Assembly: GCA_013299045.1 (NCBI GenBank)
Contig: JAAFJX010000001.1
Location: 213,473-277,472, forward strand
DNA length: 64,000 nucleotides
From: Cytophagales bacterium
Lineage (GTDB): Bacteria; Bacteroidota; Bacteroidia; Cytophagales; Bernardetiaceae
Direction: 5' to 3'
Shown here piece after piece: positions 17,007-25,869 of this stretch. The notes below the pieces were generated by a model that was not told the origin of the DNA, did no database searches, and saw only the letters and a list, made by a program, of their open reading frames with translations. Made by a program: the position numbers and the translations under genes. Within the stretch, counting starts at the first letter, position 1, and each line of letters starts with the position of its first letter.

Positions 17007-17184
17007 TATTTAGTTTCTTTCTTTGTGTATCCTTTCCCCTTGATGCAGCAAACGCATCGTTAAAAGCATTAATCCACTAAAAAGAATAGAGGCACTGTTC
17101 GTTTCACCCAAAGATTGCAAATAAGTCTATTTTATTGCCTTTATTAGCCTTTCAATTTGCCACTTCTTTTCTTATTGTTCCGAT

Positions 17185-17982
17185 ATGACTATACATTTAT
17201 TTTCTATTTTACTACTCCTAGTTCAATTACTCGCTTTACAAAAGCCTCAAAATGAAATTAATAGACAAGGTATGACGGTCAGCCATCGGCTCATTGCTCC
17301 TGAAGGTTACACACGCCCAGACGCTACCGCGTATGGAAACTACTTGCGCGACTTTCCCGTCAAAGCGCATGGAACAAGTGTATTAACCTACAATGGGCAA
17401 GTATCGTCGCTTAATCCATATAGCAAAGCTGTTTTAGACCTTCCTTTAGAGAGACAAGATTTGCTCCAATGCGCAGATGCAGTAATGTATTTGCGGGCAG
17501 ATTACCTGAAAAATAATAAGTTAGAAGATAAAATTGGCTTCCATTTTGTGAGTGGCCTTTATTGCGACTATGCCTCCTACAAAAAGGGATTTCGCTACAC
17601 GGCGCAAGGCAAATGGCTCAAAACAGCCCAAGCGAGCAGCTCTGAGCAAACTTTTAAGAACTATTTGCGCTTGGTGTATGGCTATGCCTCTACGCTATCC
17701 TTAGACAAGGAACTCAAGAAAGTACCAGCGGGTATATCACCAAGCGTAGGCGATGTGTTCATACGTGGCGGCTCGCCTGGCCATTGTTTTGTGGTCATGG
17801 ACGTGGTTAAAAATGCCCAAAATGATGTTTTATTCGCCTTAGCACAGGGCTTTATGCCTTCTCAGAACGTACACATAGTACACCATGGCCATTCTCTATG
17901 GTTTCGTTTAGGCACGGACTATACAGGAAATCTGCCTTACGGAGAACTCATAGCGCCCAAATATTTAAAAAGGCATTTTTGA
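17185..17982 (+). CDS. DUF4846 family exported protein
   Basis: A 265-residue protein matching the DUF4846 family of Bacteroidota. Landmarks are YLRDFPVKAHG, a QCADAVMYLRADYL segment, the FHFVSGLYCDY segment, YASTLSLDKEL, and SVGDVFIRGGSPGHCFVVMDV with a LAQGFMPSQNVHI segment near the C-terminus. A short hydrophobic N-terminus (MTIHLFSILLLLVQLLAL) suggests export. The GHCFVVMDV and QGFMPSQ segments are the conserved core; a hydrolase-like use of the His and Cys would fit but is unproven. The biochemical role of the family is not known to me. It converges on the threonine aldolase gene. Confidence 0.75.
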   Translation: MTIHLFSILLLLVQLLALQKPQNEINRQGMTVSHRLIAPEGYTRPDATAYGNYLRDFPVKAHGTSVLTYNGQVSSLNPYSKAVLDLPLERQDLLQCADAVMYLRADYLKNNKLEDKIGFHFVSGLYCDYASYKKGFRYTAQGKWLKTAQASSSEQTFKNYLRLVYGYASTLSLDKELKKVPAGISPSVGDVFIRGGSPGHCFVVMDVVKNAQNDVLFALAQGFMPSQNVHIVHHGHSLWFRLGTDYTGNLPYGELIAPKYLKRHF

Positions 17983-17999
17983 GAACTCCGTCCTTAGCC

Positions 18000-19025
18000 T
18001 TAAACAGCAAATCTTTCTAAAACTGCTTCTAAAACACTAAAATCCGCAGGCTTTAAGTTCAAATGTGTAACAAAACGCACCTGCTGCCCACCAATAAAAC
18101 TTGCTTTTACACCTTGGCTTCCCAAATAGTCCACAAACTGCTTGCCCGAACCATAAGCAGGGGCAATGTCAAAAAGAACAATATTGGTGTAGCAAGGCAT
18201 AACAGATTGCACAAAAGGCAGCTTTTGAAGTAAATTGGCAATATCCTTTGCGCTTTGATGGTCTTCGCGCAAGCGCTCTATCTGGTTCTGCAAGGCATAA
18301 AGCCCAGCCGCTGCAAGCATACCGATTTGCCGCATACCACCACCCAGAATTTTGCGCATACGCCTTGCCTCTTTGTGTGCAGCAGCATCTTTGAGTAAAA
18401 GTAGCGAGCCAACAGGTGCGCCGAGTCCTTTAGAAAGACATACAGAAAGGCTATCCAGTAATTGTCCGTGCGCGGAAGGGCTCTCTCCACTTGCTAAAAG
18501 TGCATTAAAAATACGTGCGCCGTCCACGTGCAGTTTTAAGTTATTCTGCTGGCATATCTTTTGTATATCAGCCACTTCCGATGCGGTGTAATAACAGCCC
18601 CCACCTCTATTGACGGTATTTTCTAAGGCTACCATTGCTGTACGCGGAAAATGCACGTCGTCCGCATTGATATTGTCTTGCACGTCTTTTGCAGTTATTT
18701 TACCAGTTTCAGACGCAATCAAACGCAAAGAAACAGCCGAAAGTGAAGCCCACGCTCCACCCTCGTAGCAATAGATATGGGATTTTGCTGCACATATCAC
18801 CTCGTCGCGGGGGCGTGTGTTTACGCCAAGCGCAATTTGGTTGGCCATAGTGCCTGATGGACAAAAAACAGCGTAAGGTAAGGCAAAAAGCGCTGAAACA
18901 TAGGCTTCAAGGCTTTTTGTGGGTAGGTCTTCACCATAAACGTCATCGCCGAGTTCTGCCATATACATAGCCCGTTTCATGCCTTCTGTTGGCTGAGTAA
19001 GGGTATCGCTACGCAAGTCTATCAT
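18000..19025 (-). CDS. ltaE: Low-specificity L-threonine aldolase
   Basis: A 341-residue PLP enzyme of the beta-eliminating lyase fold that cleaves L-threonine or allo-threonine to glycine and acetaldehyde in the cytoplasm. The start MIDLRSDTLTQPTEGMKRAM is the family signature. LGDDVYGEDLPTKSLE and FCPSGTMANQIA are also typical, HVDGARIFNA carries the PLP-contacting Asp, and LSKGLGAPVGS carries the Schiff-base lysine. Length is normal. It stands alone, in a convergent pair with the DUF4846 gene 17 bases away. Confidence 0.92.
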   Translation of the reverse strand: MIDLRSDTLTQPTEGMKRAMYMAELGDDVYGEDLPTKSLEAYVSALFALPYAVFCPSGTMANQIALGVNTRPRDEVICAAKSHIYCYEGGAWASLSAVSLRLIASETGKITAKDVQDNINADDVHFPRTAMVALENTVNRGGGCYYTASEVADIQKICQQNNLKLHVDGARIFNALLASGESPSAHGQLLDSLSVCLSKGLGAPVGSLLLLKDAAAHKEARRMRKILGGGMRQIGMLAAAGLYALQNQIERLREDHQSAKDIANLLQKLPFVQSVMPCYTNIVLFDIAPAYGSGKQFVDYLGSQGVKASFIGGQQVRFVTHLNLKPADFSVLEAVLERFAV

Positions 19026-19075
19026 AGAAGCAGGTTCTAAGTTGTAAAACGCAAAAGTACAACTTAATTCTGCCT

Positions 19076-19531
19076 TTACTTCTCTTCGTACATAAATTCC
19101 TGAAAGCGTCCGTCTTTATGCGTGATATTTGCCTGACCTTCTATAAGCCCTAAACCGAGTTTGTCGGCGGAGTCAGGAAAAGATATGTCCAGCGTAGAAC
19201 CACTAATTTCGCCTTGATGTTGCTCTTGCTTGTGAATGGTTATGCTCTTTTTAGTTTCGTCTTGGCTGTTCCAATATTTAATACTCAAAACTTTTCCTTC
19301 ACTATCATAACGGATTGCTAGCCATTCGCTGGTTATACCGTTGTAAAAGCCATCAGAACGATAGGTGGCCACTTGTGCAACCGCACCGGTTTCGCTTACC
19401 TGCTTACTTTCGGCTGTTTCTTCGGTCATGGCAGAACTCTCTGCGGCAGAGTCGGCGCTTGTCTTTTGTGCTGCTCCGCAGGCAAAAAGACCAAAAATAA
19501 GGAAAGAAGCTAATAAAATAGACTTTTTCAT
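19076..19531 (-). CDS. Small lipoprotein of unknown function
   Basis: A 151-residue putative lipoprotein. The ATG at 19531 is chosen over an upstream in-frame start at 19642 because it begins a proper lipoprotein signal, MKKSILLASFLIFGLFAC, with lipidation at Cys18. A low-complexity Ser/Ala/Glu linker follows (about 20-50), then a beta-rich domain with YNGITSEWLAIRYDSEGKVL and GQANITHKDGRFQEF. No known domain is recognised. It would sit in the periplasm, attached to the inner or outer membrane. Confidence 0.65.
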   Translation of the reverse strand: MKKSILLASFLIFGLFACGAAQKTSADSAAESSAMTEETAESKQVSETGAVAQVATYRSDGFYNGITSEWLAIRYDSEGKVLSIKYWNSQDETKKSITIHKQEQHQGEISGSTLDISFPDSADKLGLGLIEGQANITHKDGRFQEFMYEEK

Positions 19532-19663
19532 AAATTCAACTGTATTACAACAAAAGATTAGGACAATGAACACAGTTGCAAATATAGTTTGTAATAGCTC
19601 AAAGTTTTTTCTTGTAAGATGATAATGTATGAAAGACACCATTTTGTTTATGAATTGCTATAA

Positions 19664-19717
19664 CACACAAAATTGCCAGGACTTCAGATTCATCTTGGCA
19701 ATTTAATTTTGTGTTGG
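19664..19717 (-). terminator. Hairpin after the thiamine-linked receptor gene
   Basis: AAATTGCCA (19670-19678) pairs with TGGCAATTT (19696-19704), with further AT pairing outside through ACACAAAATT and AATTTTGTGT-like sequence. On the minus strand the stem is followed by TTTTGTG. It lies about 70 bases after the receptor stop and is a likely terminator. Confidence 0.5.
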
Positions 19718-19785
19718 TAAATTTACTCAGTATTTAGCCCATTTTAGCTATTGTTGCTGATACTTGCGAGATATCTAGGGCGTAG

Positions 19786-22200
19786 CTAGAAGCTAAGCGA
19801 AAGCGCTGCCAAATAATTGCGGCCTGCTTGCGGAAAATAAAAGTTTTCATACCTAATTACGCCGCCACTTATGTAGCCATAATTGTAACCATTAGACTCG
19901 TAGGTGTGGTTCAAAGCATTGTTTACCAAAAGACTTAAAGTCATACCTTTGTAGCCCTTTATGTTGGGTTTATAGCTCATGCGAAAGTCATTGACAAAGA
20001 AGGCATCTAGTTGTTGGTTGGCGTTAGACGTATTGTCTAAAAACTGCCTGCTGACGTATTTTGACAGCCAAGCAAGTTCAATCTTCTTATGTGGCATATA
20101 GGCAATTTGTCCATTCAAAACCATGTTTGGCGAGAACGCGAGGTCTGTCTGGCCATGTTCTATACGCCTTTGCCCCCCCAAGTCATAGTCATCAATAAAC
20201 TCTATGTAATTTTTTATTTTGTTACGAGAAAAAGCTGCATTGGCTTGCAGTGTCCACCTTTTTTTTATCTGGCTATTGAGCGTCAGTTCTAAGCCGCGCC
20301 TAAAACTTTGAGCCACATTAGTGCGTATATATGCGCCTACGTCGTTGATTTGGCCAGTCATAACGAGCTGGTCTTGGTACTCCATGCTATAAAATGTGGC
20401 ACTGAGCTGCCAGTTACTGTTTTCGGTATTAATTTGAGTGTTCCAGCCTATTTCAAAATCCCACATTTTCTCGGCTTTTGGGCGGCTCTGTGGCGTACTT
20501 TGTGTAAATTCATCGCGGTTGGCTTCTTTCTGACCTCTGGCTAGCGAAGCAAAAAAAGTTTGTTTACCCATTTGGTAAATTAGCCCGGTTTTGGGATTAA
20601 AAAAGGTGTATTGAACACGCTGCTGAACGTTTTGACGCAAGTCATTGAAACCCAAAAAGTCGTAAGCAACGCGGCGTATTTGAGCATCTGCAAAAGCAGA
20701 TAAGTGGTCATTTATCTGGTAGTTACCTTTGAGAAACAGGTTAAAGTCCGTTTTAGTGGCATCGTTGTCATAGTAAGGTTGGCGCGTATCGTTGTAGGTA
20801 AGGAAGTTTGCCCATACAATCTTACCAAAGTGCCGCCCTGTGTAGCGGTTATAGCCACCGCCCAAAGCCATTTGCAGTTTGTATGCGCCGTTTTGGGTAG
20901 CCTTGCTTTTATAGTCAAAATTAAAAACAAGACCATGAAACTGATTATCTAGCCAACGCTGCCTCACAAGTTGTGTGTTGGTGATGAGAGAATCGCCTAT
21001 GCGTAAGGTATCGATGCCATAATCAGCTAGAGCATCATTGCCCCTAAATTGTTCATAATACCCCTTACCGAGTGTGCCATGCAAGGCCAAACGCGCCTTG
21101 AGCCTGTAGTTAATTTTTTGATTGATAATTAGTTGGTAGTGGTTTTGTAGATAATTATCTGTTTCGTTGTGGTAGCCAGCAACTGGGTTATAGGTGCGCT
21201 TACCTTCACGGAGCAGAGCTTCTGACACCCCATACCAGGCCTGAAAAGTGCGCTCTTCGCCACCAAACACGTTCATTTGTAGATTTGTCCCTTTATTTAC
21301 ATAATCAGCAGTCAGGTAGTAGGAGCGCAATTTGGCAGAGGCTTTATCAATGAAGCCGTCGCTCTGAATTTGAGAGAGGCGCATAGCAGCTTTGAATTTG
21401 TTTTTGATAAGCCCTGTAGAAGCCAAAGCATTGTTTTTCAGAGCATTAAAACTTCCAAAGGATAAATTATATTCGGCCATTGCTTGAGGCGAGGCCAATG
21501 CCGTTTCCATGTTCAGCGTAGCGCCAAAAGCCCCAGCACCATTGACAGAAGTGCCTACGCCGCGCTGTATCTGTACATTCTGAACAGAAGAGGCAAAATC
21601 GGGAGTGTTTACCCAAAAGACCCCTTGCGACTCCGCGTCATTAAGCGGAATGCCATTAATCGTAACATTCGTGCGCGTTGCGTCCGAGCCACGTATGCGT
21701 AAACTGGTATAACCAATCCCTGTGCCTGCATCGCTTGTAGCCACGGCAGAGGGTGTAAGGTTCAATAAAATGGGAATATCCTGCCCCAAATTCATTTTTT
21801 TAAGGTCTTTTGCTTTTATAAAACTACCTGCCATGGGCACGCGCATACCCAGAACGACCACCTCGTCCGTATTCTCTTGCGCTGCATCTTCCAAACTTAT
21901 CGGGGCGTGTACGTCTTGACGGAGAACCATCATAATTTCATGGGTTTTAAAACCTATATGCGAAACTTTGACGGCATATATGCCTTCTGCAAGGCCACGT
22001 CTTTCCCAGTAGCCTGTCTGGTCGCAGATACCAACGATGGTGTCTTTTGTGCTCTCGTTTCGGAGAGTAACCGTCGCAAAAGCTAAAGGTGAACCATAGA
22101 ACTGATCGTGAATGACTGTGCTGAACTTTCGCCCTTGCGCGTGTGCGAAAAATGCACACAAAACACCTAAAGTTGTTAAGATATAAGACTTAGATAACAT
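19786..22200 (-). CDS. TonB-dependent outer membrane receptor under TPP control (probable thiamine uptake)
   Basis: An 804-residue receptor: signal peptide (1-21, ending FFAHAQG), a carboxypeptidase-regulatory-like domain (about 22-110), a plug domain (about 112-230, with IPILLNLTPSAVATSD, SLRIRGSDATRTNVTINGI and GVGTSVNGAGAFGATLNMET), then a 22-strand-type barrel ending in aromatic-rich NYLAALSLSF. It imports a ligand across the outer membrane using TonB energy. The TPP riboswitch upstream makes thiamine or a thiamine precursor the likely ligand; thiamine-regulated receptors of this sort are known in Bacteroides. No inner-membrane transporter or kinase gene is adjacent. Confidence 0.85.
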   Translation of the reverse strand: MLSKSYILTTLGVLCAFFAHAQGRKFSTVIHDQFYGSPLAFATVTLRNESTKDTIVGICDQTGYWERRGLAEGIYAVKVSHIGFKTHEIMMVLRQDVHAPISLEDAAQENTDEVVVLGMRVPMAGSFIKAKDLKKMNLGQDIPILLNLTPSAVATSDAGTGIGYTSLRIRGSDATRTNVTINGIPLNDAESQGVFWVNTPDFASSVQNVQIQRGVGTSVNGAGAFGATLNMETALASPQAMAEYNLSFGSFNALKNNALASTGLIKNKFKAAMRLSQIQSDGFIDKASAKLRSYYLTADYVNKGTNLQMNVFGGEERTFQAWYGVSEALLREGKRTYNPVAGYHNETDNYLQNHYQLIINQKINYRLKARLALHGTLGKGYYEQFRGNDALADYGIDTLRIGDSLITNTQLVRQRWLDNQFHGLVFNFDYKSKATQNGAYKLQMALGGGYNRYTGRHFGKIVWANFLTYNDTRQPYYDNDATKTDFNLFLKGNYQINDHLSAFADAQIRRVAYDFLGFNDLRQNVQQRVQYTFFNPKTGLIYQMGKQTFFASLARGQKEANRDEFTQSTPQSRPKAEKMWDFEIGWNTQINTENSNWQLSATFYSMEYQDQLVMTGQINDVGAYIRTNVAQSFRRGLELTLNSQIKKRWTLQANAAFSRNKIKNYIEFIDDYDLGGQRRIEHGQTDLAFSPNMVLNGQIAYMPHKKIELAWLSKYVSRQFLDNTSNANQQLDAFFVNDFRMSYKPNIKGYKGMTLSLLVNNALNHTYESNGYNYGYISGGVIRYENFYFPQAGRNYLAALSLSF

Positions 22201-22203
22201 AAT

Positions 22204-22231
22204 CCATGTTTTTTTGAGTGAGAAAACATGG
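22204..22231 (-). promoter_or_regulatory. Hairpin abutting the receptor start codon (possible expression platform)
   Basis: A perfect 9-base stem, CCATGTTTT (22204-22212) with AAAACATGG (22223-22231), around a 10-base loop ends 3 bases before the receptor ATG. It lies about 100 bases downstream of the TPP aptamer and has no U-run, so it would act on translation rather than termination. Confidence 0.5.
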
Positions 22232-22327
22232 GGACAACAACAGACTTATCACATGAGGCCTCTACAACCTCATCATTTGTGCTCGCAAACAACCTTTCTG
22301 CTACATCATAGCAAAAAAGTCATTCAC

Positions 22328-22406
22328 GCGAATTCCTACGCACGTACTAACGTGTTCAGGTTCAGTGGGTTTAATCTCAGCCTGTTTGGTAAGGCACCCC
22401 ATTCGC
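22328..22406 (-). promoter_or_regulatory. TPP riboswitch (THI element)
   Basis: On the minus strand the order GGGGTGCC, GGCTGAGA, ACCC, GAACCTGA and GCGTAGGAA reproduces the conserved TPP aptamer. The closing P1 stem is perfect: GCGAAT (plus 22401-22406) with ATTCGC (22328-22333). A CACG/CGTG stem (around 22341-22354) forms the pyrophosphate-side helix. It lies 127 bases upstream of the receptor ATG and should lower its expression when thiamine pyrophosphate is plentiful. The match of all core blocks in order makes this call firm. Confidence 0.93.
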
Positions 22407-22418
22407 ATTTACCTAATG

Positions 22419-22449
22419 CAAACGTCGGCCAATAAACTATAAAATACAA
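22419..22449 (-). promoter_or_regulatory. Probable promoter of the riboswitch transcript
   Basis: Minus-strand GACGTTTG (22419-22426) resembles the Bacteroidota -7 box TAnnTTTG with one change, and TTG lies about 20 bases further up (22447-22449). Transcription would start just before the aptamer. From 22450 to 22760 no feature was recognised. Confidence 0.4.
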
Positions 22450-22782
22450 GAACAAGAAGAAAATTATTTCTCGCAGACTCCCAAACAGAACTCGCCTCTG
22501 GGCTTACAAAACAAAAAGTAGGATACTGAGCAGAAGTTACATGATAGTTTGGACAATCAATTTAGCTCGTCTTGCGCCTGTTAAAAGTTTTGAATTAAAT
22601 TATCAGTAATCAAATACTAACCAAGACCGTCTAATTTTCCGGGAAGAGCCATATACTTAACCTCTTTTTAGGGCATAACAAGCAGCATTGCTCATCAAAT
22701 AACTTCCTTACCACCTACCACAAGCGAAGGTTTTAATTCCAAGCCTATATACCGAGCTACCGTTTAGCGTTAAAAAAAATGC

Positions 22783-22790
22783 TATATTTG
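22783..22790 (+). promoter_or_regulatory. -7 element of the parE-tgt promoter
   Basis: TATATTTG matches TAnnTTTG and ends 28 bases before the parE ATG. TTTAG 17 bases upstream (22763-22767) may serve as the -33 box. Confidence 0.5.
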
Positions 22791-22818
22791 CAGCGTTTTA
22801 AGCATCAAATTTCAAAAA

Positions 22819-24705
22819 ATGGCAGAGCAAACTGTTGATTATTCGGAAGATAGTATCAAGTCCTTGGACTGGCGCGAGCATATACGCCGTCGGCCAGGTA
22901 TGTATATTGGCAAACTCGGCGATGGCAGCTCTAAAGATGATGGTATTTACGTTCTCGTCAAGGAAATCATCGATAACTCTATTGATGAGTACAGTATGGG
23001 TTTTGGTAAAACGCTCGAGGTAACAATTACCGATACCAAGGTGGTCATACGCGACTTTGGGCGTGGTATTCCGCTTGGTAAAGTGATTGACTGTGTGTCA
23101 AAAATTAACACGGGTGGTAAATTTGACTCCGAAGCTTTCCAAAAGTCTGTTGGTCTAAACGGCGTAGGTACTAAGGCGGTCAATGCGCTTTCAACGTACT
23201 TTCGTGTGCAGTCTGTTCGCGATGGTTCTACAAAAGTGGCTGAGTTCAAACAAGGCGACCTCGTTCATGATGCGCCTTTAGCCTCTAGCAGCCAGCCGAA
23301 CGGAACACTCATGGAGTTTGAGCCAGATGGCAGTATTTTCAAAAACTTCAAATTTAATTTTGAATATTTGGAAGAGCAAATATGGAACTATGCCTATTTG
23401 AATGCTGGCCTCAAAATTAACTTTAACGGAAAGAGCATCATTTCTAAGCGTGGCCTTTTGGATTTGCTCGAAAAAAAGGTGGAGCTTGATGCCATTTCCT
23501 ACCCCATCATTCACCTACGCGGCCAAGATATTGAAATTGCCTTTACACACGACAACGACTATAGCGAAGAATATTACAGTTTTGTAAACGGCCAATACAC
23601 CTCGCAAGGCGGCACACACTTGGCCGCTTTTCGCGAAGCAGTAGTCAAAACCATACGCGAGTTCTACAAAAAAGATTACGAGGCATCGGATATTCGGACG
23701 GCTATGGTGGCGGCTGTTGCGGTGCGTGTACAAGAGCCTGTTTTTGAGTCTCAAACCAAAACCAAATTAGGCTCTTTAAGCATAGCGCCCGAGGGCCAAT
23801 CCATTAAATCTTTCGTATTGGACTTTCTCAAAAAAGAGCTGGACAACTACCTGCACAAAAACCCCAAAGTAGCCGAAGAAATTCAAAAACGCATCTTGCA
23901 GTCTGAAAAAGAGCGCAAAGAGATTGCTGGCATCAAAAAACTAGCCAATGAGCGAGCCAAAAAAGCCAATTTGCACAATAAAAAACTTCGAGATTGTCGT
24001 TTGCACTTCAACGAAGATAGCAAAGACCCACGCCATAAGGAAAGCACGATTTTCATTACCGAAGGCGACTCGGCCAGCGGAAGCATCACCAAAGCCCGCG
24101 ATGTGCAAACACAGGCTGTTTTTTCGTTGCGTGGAAAGCCCCTCAACTGCTTTAATATGAGCAAGAGAGTGGTTTATCAGAACGAAGAGTTTAACTTGCT
24201 TCAACACGCCCTCAGCATTGAAGATGGCCTCGAGGGACTGCGCTACAACCGTGTGGTGCTGGCTACTGATGCTGACGTGGACGGCTCACACATCAGATTG
24301 CTCATCATGACTTTCTTTCTCCAGTTCTTCCCAGACCTCGTTCGCAACGGCCACTTGTTTATTCTAGAAACACCACTTTTTAGGGTCAGAAATAAGCAAA
24401 AAACCTTTTATTGTTACGACGAGGCCGAAAAACAAAAAGCCATGAAAGAGCTAGGCAAAAACCCCGAGATAACACGATTTAAGGGTTTGGGCGAGATTTC
24501 CCCAGACGAATTTTCGCGCTTTATTGCAAAGGATATGCGCCTCAGCCCTGTTGTACTTTCGCAAGAAACTGCCGTCAAGAAGTTGCTTTCCTACTACATG
24601 GGCAAAAATACACCAGACCGACAGAATTTTATTGTAGATAATTTGCGTGTTGAACAGGACGACCTTGTGCTGACAGACGATTCTGAGTTACAACAAGCCG
24701 TTTAA
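22819..24705 (+). CDS. parE: DNA topoisomerase IV subunit B
   Basis: A 628-residue type IIA topoisomerase ATPase subunit that pairs with ParC to decatenate chromosomes. The GHKL ATP site shows EIIDNSIDE and DFGRGIPLG, and the transducer domain follows. The TOPRIM domain has [10 protein letters not shown] (about 413-422), FSLRGKPLN and [10 protein letters not shown], and the C-terminus has the [10 protein letters not shown] segment. The short length without a GyrB-type insertion and the start [17 protein letters not shown] favour ParE over GyrB. The tgt gene starts 8 bases after the stop, so the two are probably one transcript. No parC is in the window. Confidence 0.9.
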   Translation: MAEQTVDYSEDSIKSLDWREHIRRRPGMYIGKLGDGSSKDDGIYVLVKEIIDNSIDEYSMGFGKTLEVTITDTKVVIRDFGRGIPLGKVIDCVSKINTGGKFDSEAFQKSVGLNGVGTKAVNALSTYFRVQSVRDGSTKVAEFKQGDLVHDAPLASSSQPNGTLMEFEPDGSIFKNFKFNFEYLEEQIWNYAYLNAGLKINFNGKSIISKRGLLDLLEKKVELDAISYPIIHLRGQDIEIAFTHDNDYSEEYYSFVNGQYTSQGGTHLAAFREAVVKTIREFYKKDYEASDIRTAMVAAVAVRVQEPVFESQTKTKLGSLSIAPEGQSIKSFVLDFLKKELDNYLHKNPKVAEEIQKRILQSEKERKEIAGIKKLANERAKKANLHNKKLRDCRLHFNEDSKDPRHKESTIFITEGDSASGSITKARDVQTQAVFSLRGKPLNCFNMSKRVVYQNEEFNLLQHALSIEDGLEGLRYNRVVLATDADVDGSHIRLLIMTFFLQFFPDLVRNGHLFILETPLFRVRNKQKTFYCYDEAEKQKAMKELGKNPEITRFKGLGEISPDEFSRFIAKDMRLSPVVLSQETAVKKLLSYYMGKNTPDRQNFIVDNLRVEQDDLVLTDDSELQQAV

Positions 24706-24713
24706 ATCAAATT

Positions 24714-25850
24714 ATGCCGCTGACTTACGAAGTTTTAGCCCAAGACCCTAAAAGTAAGGCCAGAACTGGTCTTATCCAAACCGCGCATGGTGCTATTCAG
24801 ACACCAATTTTTATGCCAGTAGGCACAGCCGGGACGGTCAAAGCCGTTCAGCAACGTGAACTCAAGGAGGATATCAAGGCCGAAATCATTTTAGGGAATA
24901 CCTATCACCTATACTTGAGGCCAGGTGCTGATGTTTTAAGGCAAGCAGGTGGGTTACACAAGTTTATGAATTGGGAAAAGCCCATTCTTACGGACAGCGG
25001 CGGTTTTCAGGCTTATTCTCTTTCTGAAATTCGTAAAATTACAGAAGAGGGTATCTTATTTAGTTCCCATATTGACGGCTCAAAACATCTTTTTACGCCT
25101 GAAAACGTGGTAGATATGCAGCGCATTATTGGTTCAGATATTATGATGGCCTTTGATGAATGCACACCTTATCCTTGCGCATACGACTACGCTAAAAAGT
25201 CCTTGGCGCTGACGCACCGCTGGCTCAAGCGCTGCATGACGCATTGGGCGCATACAGAACCGCTCTACGGTCATCATCAGTCACTTTTTCCGATTGTACA
25301 GGGTAGCACTTACCATGATTTACGCCGTGAGTCGGCAACTTTTGTGGCAGAACTCGGCGCTGAAGGCAATGCCATTGGCGGCTTAGCAGTGGGTGAACCT
25401 GCCGAGCAAATGTACGAAACGGTAGATTTGGTAACGGACATCTTGCCAAAAGATAAACCACGTTATTTGATGGGCGTAGGAACACCAGCGAACTTGTTAG
25501 AAGCCATTGCTTTGGGAATTGATATGTTCGATTGTGTGATGCCTACACGCAATGCGCGCAATGCTTACCTGTTTACGACCGAAGGCATCGTGAACATTAA
25601 AAATGCAAAGTGGAAAACGGATTATTCGCCGATTGATGCGGGCCTACAAAATTATGCCTCGCAAAATTTTTCTAAGGCTTATCTACGCCATTTGGTGGTT
25701 TCGGGCGAAATTCTGGCCGCACAATTGGCCAGCATACACAACTTGAGTTTTTATCTGCATTTAATGCGCGAAGCCCGCCAGAAGATTACGGAGGGCACCT
25801 TCTTTGCCTGGAAAGATGCCATTATTCCTATGCTGATGCAAAAACTCTGA
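24714..25850 (+). CDS. tgt: tRNA-guanine transglycosylase (lacks zinc-site cysteines)
   Basis: A 378-residue enzyme that swaps guanine-34 for a queuine precursor in GUN-anticodon tRNAs. Catalytic Asp94 (TDSGGFQ) and Asp270 (GIDMFDCVMPTRNARN) are present, with GGLAVGEP for substrate binding. The usual zinc site CxCx2C...H near the C-terminus is altered: the cysteine positions are Leu311, Asn313 and Ser316, while His326 in YLRHL remains. The same loss may be common in Bacteroidota, as I recall from related sequences, but it cannot be checked here. The protein is otherwise full length and looks intact. It is probably co-transcribed with parE. Confidence 0.9.
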   Translation: MPLTYEVLAQDPKSKARTGLIQTAHGAIQTPIFMPVGTAGTVKAVQQRELKEDIKAEIILGNTYHLYLRPGADVLRQAGGLHKFMNWEKPILTDSGGFQAYSLSEIRKITEEGILFSSHIDGSKHLFTPENVVDMQRIIGSDIMMAFDECTPYPCAYDYAKKSLALTHRWLKRCMTHWAHTEPLYGHHQSLFPIVQGSTYHDLRRESATFVAELGAEGNAIGGLAVGEPAEQMYETVDLVTDILPKDKPRYLMGVGTPANLLEAIALGIDMFDCVMPTRNARNAYLFTTEGIVNIKNAKWKTDYSPIDAGLQNYASQNFSKAYLRHLVVSGEILAAQLASIHNLSFYLHLMREARQKITEGTFFAWKDAIIPMLMQKL

Positions 25851-25869
25851 GAATGTTGCCAAGCATTTT

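Noticed and set aside
22214..22435. A 73-residue plus-strand frame upstream of the receptor
   Set aside because: It covers the TPP riboswitch in the antisense direction and has no protein features; the RNA element explains the sequence conservation.
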